From positions 1 through 7,743 of the forward strand of contig JAYVYD010000148.1 of NCBI GenBank assembly GCA_043784605.1: 7,743 nt of DNA. Reading direction: 5' to 3'. Below are positions 5,667 through 7,743 of the stretch, piece by piece. The notes beneath the pieces were generated by a model, which was given only the letters and a program-made list of their open reading frames with translations, did no database searches and had not been told where the DNA came from. A program made the translations under genes and the position numbers. Within the stretch, counting starts at the first letter, position 1. Each line of letters starts with the position of its first letter. The stretch comes from JANYHY01 sp043784605 (GTDB lineage Bacteria > Myxococcota_A > Polyangia > Polyangiales > Polyangiaceae).

Positions 5667-6526
5667 GGAACTCCCGTGCGAGAGGGCTTTCGATAAACGA
5701 GGTCTTCTTTCAAGTGTAACAGCTCGAACGCGGTCGAGACATTCAGCAGCGACTCGGAGTGCCCGAGCAGGAGCACGCCCCCCGGGTTGAGGCGCTCCAA
5801 GAACATGTCGATGACGCAGCGGCGCGCATGTGCGTCGAAGTAGATGAGCACATTGCGGCAGAAGATAGCGTCGAATTTTCCGAGCAGGCGTGCGCGCTGG
5901 TCGTCGAGCAGGTTGAGCTGGCCGAACTGACACATTTCGCGGATGCGCTCGTGCACGTGCACTCCGCCCGTTCGCTCGGCGAAGTACGCGCGCTTCGCCT
6001 CGGGGGACGTCGTGCGAAAAGCGGCCGACCCGTACACGCCAGCGCGCGCGGTCGCCACGCAGCGCCGCGAGATGTCCGAGCCGAACACGCGGATGTCCCA
6101 ACCATCGAACAGGCGCGTCTCGAACACGAGGATCGCGATCGTGTAGACCTCCTCGCCCGTGGAGCAGCCGGCGCTCCAGATCGAGAGCGACTTCTTGTTC
6201 TTGTTCTGAGCGGCGAGCATAGGCAAGACCTCCGTCTTGAACGCACGCAGCTGGTAGTCCTCGCGGTAGAAGTAGGTCTCGTTGGTGGTGAGCACTTCGA
6301 TGGCTTCGTCCCACTCGGCGGACGCTCGCGGGTTGAAGCGCAGGTACTGGAAGTACTCGGCGAAGTTCGGGAGTGAGAGCGCCAGTAGCCGATCGCGCAA
6401 GCGTCGCTCGAGCGTGGAGCGGGCGTCGAGACCGAAGCTAATCCCGGTCTTCTGCGCGATGAGATCGCGCAGGAGCCGGAACTCCTCCGGCTTCATGACG
6501 ATGTGCTCGTGCGCCGAGAACGGCAC
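5663..6526 (-). CDS. cheR: Chemotaxis protein methyltransferase CheR
   Basis: CheR methylates glutamates of chemoreceptors using S-adenosylmethionine, opposing CheB to give adaptation. The 287-residue protein shows the N-terminal helical domain (about 12-75, FRLLRDLIAQKTGISF), the NETYFYRE motif (82-89), the SAM-binding loop IWSAGCSTGEE (116-126), FGSDIS with Asp151 (148-153), FDAIFCRNVLIYF (218-230) and NPGGVLLLGHSES. Length is typical. No C-terminal TPR extension is present, so it is a plain CheR. GTG at 6526 is chosen because it directly follows the TGA of the HEAT gene and has AGGGGA about 8 bases upstream; an alternative ATG at 6496 (residue 11) has no ribosome site. It sits second in an apparent HEAT-cheR-cheB operon. 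Confidence 0.94.
   Translation of the reverse strand: MPFSAHEHIVMKPEEFRLLRDLIAQKTGISFGLDARSTLERRLRDRLLALSLPNFAEYFQYLRFNPRASAEWDEAIEVLTTNETYFYREDYQLRAFKTEVLPMLAAQNKNKKSLSIWSAGCSTGEEVYTIAILVFETRLFDGWDIRVFGSDISRRCVATARAGVYGSAAFRTTSPEAKRAYFAERTGGVHVHERIREMCQFGQLNLLDDQRARLLGKFDAIFCRNVLIYFDAHARRCVIDMFLERLNPGGVLLLGHSESLLNVSTAFELLHLKEDLVYRKPSRTGVP
5671..5675 (-). promoter_or_regulatory. Ribosome binding site deciding the TTG start of cheB
   Basis: GGGAG on the minus strand inside the cheR 3' end, four bases before TTG at 5666. No ATG or GTG lies in frame between here and the first receiver strand, so this site supports the unusual start. Confidence 0.5.
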
Positions 6527-7743
6527 TCAGGTCGTCCCCTCGCCTCGGATGGATACGCGAATCGCGTCGAGGAGCGCGTCGCGCACCGACGCGTCCGTCT
6601 CGCGCTCGCAGCGCGCCTGTAAGAGCGCCTCCGCGGCGGCGCTCCCGTCTTGTCCGAGAAGCTCTGCGGTCGCGCGACGAAGCCCCCGTGACGAGTGATC
6701 GAGGACGAGCCCCAGGCGTGCGATCGTACGCGCATCGAGCGGGGCCACGAGACCCGAGAGCGCCGCGCGGACGACCTCCTCGTCATGGTGCTCGAGAGCC
6801 AGCAACATCACCTCGTCTCGCTGGGGCCCCGAGATCGAGCTTATCGCCCCGACCGCGACCGACGCGGCCGGCAAGTTCGCGCGACCGAGCGCGCTCTTTG
6901 CCTCGACGACGGCCTGATCGGGATCGGCCGCAGCGAGCGCGCGATAAGCCGCGCCGACGATCTCGACGTCCTTCGCCGACGCGAGGAGCGTCACGATCGG
7001 CGCGGCGTGTTTGAGCGCCCCGAGGGCGCGGATCGCGGCGACCTGCACCGTGGGCTCTTCGTCCGCGAGCGCGAGCGCGAGCGCGACCTTGGCTTCGGCC
7101 GTTCTGGTCGTTGCTAGCGCCTCCACCGCCGCGCGACGCGCACGCGCGTCACCCGAGGCGAGCGCGCGCTTCAAATACGTGATGACCGAAGGCGACGGGG
7201 AGAGCTTCGAGGCGCTGCCTTGCAGCATCACGCACGCCGCCGTCGCGCGGGTCGAGTCGGGCGCGATGGCCTCTGCGCGCGACACGGCCTCCCTCGGGAG
7301 TCGCGACGAGAGCGCGGCGAGAGCAGCCCTGGCCGACGAGGCCACGCGTGCGTCGTCGGAGATCGCGAGGCTCTCCGCGCGCGCCAGATCCTCCTCGTCG
7401 CCAAACGCGCCGAGTGCGTCGATGGCCGCAGACACGACGTCTGGCGCCGGATGCGACAGCGCGTCACGAAAGCGCGCGAGGTGCTCGGGTGTGGTCTCTT
7501 GGATCAGCTCCGACGCGAGCGATACGGCGATTGCCGCAGCCGAGTGGGTCAGCGTGCGCGCCTCGAGGAGCAGCGGAAGCGCCGCTGCTTGACCCATCAA
7601 CGAGAGCGCGGACGCGGCTCTTTCCTCGAGCGCGGGATCGCCGAGAGCGCGCGCCAACAGACCCGCGTCGCTCGGCTGCGCAACCACGCCAAGCAGCACG
7701 AGCGCTGCCCCGCGCACTCGCTCGCCATCCTCCGAGAGCCAGC
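6527..7743 (-). CDS. HEAT-repeat protein, 5' end outside window
   Basis: The frame is open to the window edge; 404 residues are visible, ending in TGA. A GTG at 7717 is not taken as the start because the residues before it (WLSEDGER) continue a HEAT repeat. The protein is a tandem array of roughly ten HEAT/PBS-lyase-like repeats of about 30-40 residues, recognised by recurring acidic turn plus VRxAAxxALG helices: GERVRGAALVLLG, ALEERAASALSLMG, PDVVSAAIDALGAFG, ARVASSARAALAAL, ARARRAAVEALA, PTVQVAAIRALGAL, VEIVGAAYRALAA, EEVVRAALSGLV, RGLRRATAELLG and ASVRDALLDAIR. No catalytic motif, signal peptide or membrane segment is seen in the visible part. HEAT arrays are protein-binding scaffolds. Immediate linkage to cheR suggests a chemosensory accessory role, possibly binding receptors, CheA or CheR/CheB; this is inference. 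What lies at its N-terminus is unknown. Confidence 0.85.
   Translation of the reverse strand, partial: WLSEDGERVRGAALVLLGVVAQPSDAGLLARALGDPALEERAASALSLMGQAAALPLLLEARTLTHSAAAIAVSLASELIQETTPEHLARFRDALSHPAPDVVSAAIDALGAFGDEEDLARAESLAISDDARVASSARAALAALSSRLPREAVSRAEAIAPDSTRATAACVMLQGSASKLSPSPSVITYLKRALASGDARARRAAVEALATTRTAEAKVALALALADEEPTVQVAAIRALGALKHAAPIVTLLASAKDVEIVGAAYRALAAADPDQAVVEAKSALGRANLPAASVAVGAISSISGPQRDEVMLLALEHHDEEVVRAALSGLVAPLDARTIARLGLVLDHSSRGLRRATAELLGQDGSAAAEALLQARCERETDASVRDALLDAIRVSIRGEGTT
6535..6540 (-). promoter_or_regulatory. Ribosome binding site of cheR
   Basis: AGGGGA on the minus strand lies 8 bases before GTG at 6526, within the last codons of the HEAT gene. It favours the GTG over the ATG at 6496. 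Confidence 0.45.
7065..7086. repeat. GCGAGC hexanucleotide repeat inside HEAT gene
   Basis: GCGAGC occurs 3.7 times in tandem, encoding the alternating Ala-Leu of ALALALADE on the minus strand. It is a short in-frame repeat where slippage would change the protein by two residues at a time. Confidence 0.6.

Noticed and set aside
5667..6314. Long in-frame extension of cheB upstream through cheR
   Set aside because: It is Arg/Ala/Gly-rich, has no homology signal, and lies wholly over the well-supported cheR in another frame; it reflects GC-rich codon structure.
7715..7717. GTG as start of the HEAT-repeat gene
   Set aside because: The frame stays open to the window edge and the preceding residues fit the first half of a HEAT repeat, so the gene continues beyond the window.

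Overview
The window is very GC-rich and has the strong third-position G/C codon bias of a large-genome myxobacterium (Myxococcota). This is inferred from composition, from the DUF4397 lipoprotein, from the long acidic tail on ScpB and from the HEAT-repeat/CheR/CheB grouping. No sequence search was possible. No rRNA, tRNA, CRISPR array, transposase or phage gene was seen.

Left part (1-1333, + strand): the 3' end of scpA runs with a 4-base overlap into scpB. Together they encode the kleisin and winged-helix partners of the SMC chromosome condensin. ScpB ends in a long acidic tail with 17 consecutive aspartates. A small XRE-type helix-turn-helix gene (1334-1669, - strand) converges on scpB with no gap: the two stop codons form TGATCA. 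It diverges from a DUF4397-type lipoprotein gene (1729-2679, + strand) across 59 bp that could carry overlapping promoters.

Middle part: a 365-bp gap without a supportable gene (2680-3044) separates the lipoprotein gene from a convergent pmbA/tldE gene (3045-4451, - strand). PmbA is the subunit of the TldD/TldE protease that lacks the metal-binding motif. A perfect 14-bp palindrome lies just upstream of pmbA.

Right part (4572-7743, - strand): a compact apparent operon read right to left. It holds a HEAT-repeat protein (5' end outside the window), then cheR (receptor methyltransferase), then cheB (receptor methylesterase with receiver domain). The HEAT stop abuts the cheR GTG, and the cheR stop overlaps a TTG start of cheB (TTGA), so the three are probably translationally coupled. 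CheR and CheB are the opposing adaptation enzymes of a chemosensory pathway, and the HEAT protein is a plausible scaffold or accessory. Receptors, CheA and CheW are not in the window.

Most of the window is recognisable housekeeping or signalling. The points most worth a second look are the HEAT-cheR-cheB coupling, possible leaderless starts at the xre and pmbA genes, the pmbA palindrome, and the aspartate-codon repeat at the scpB/xre convergence.
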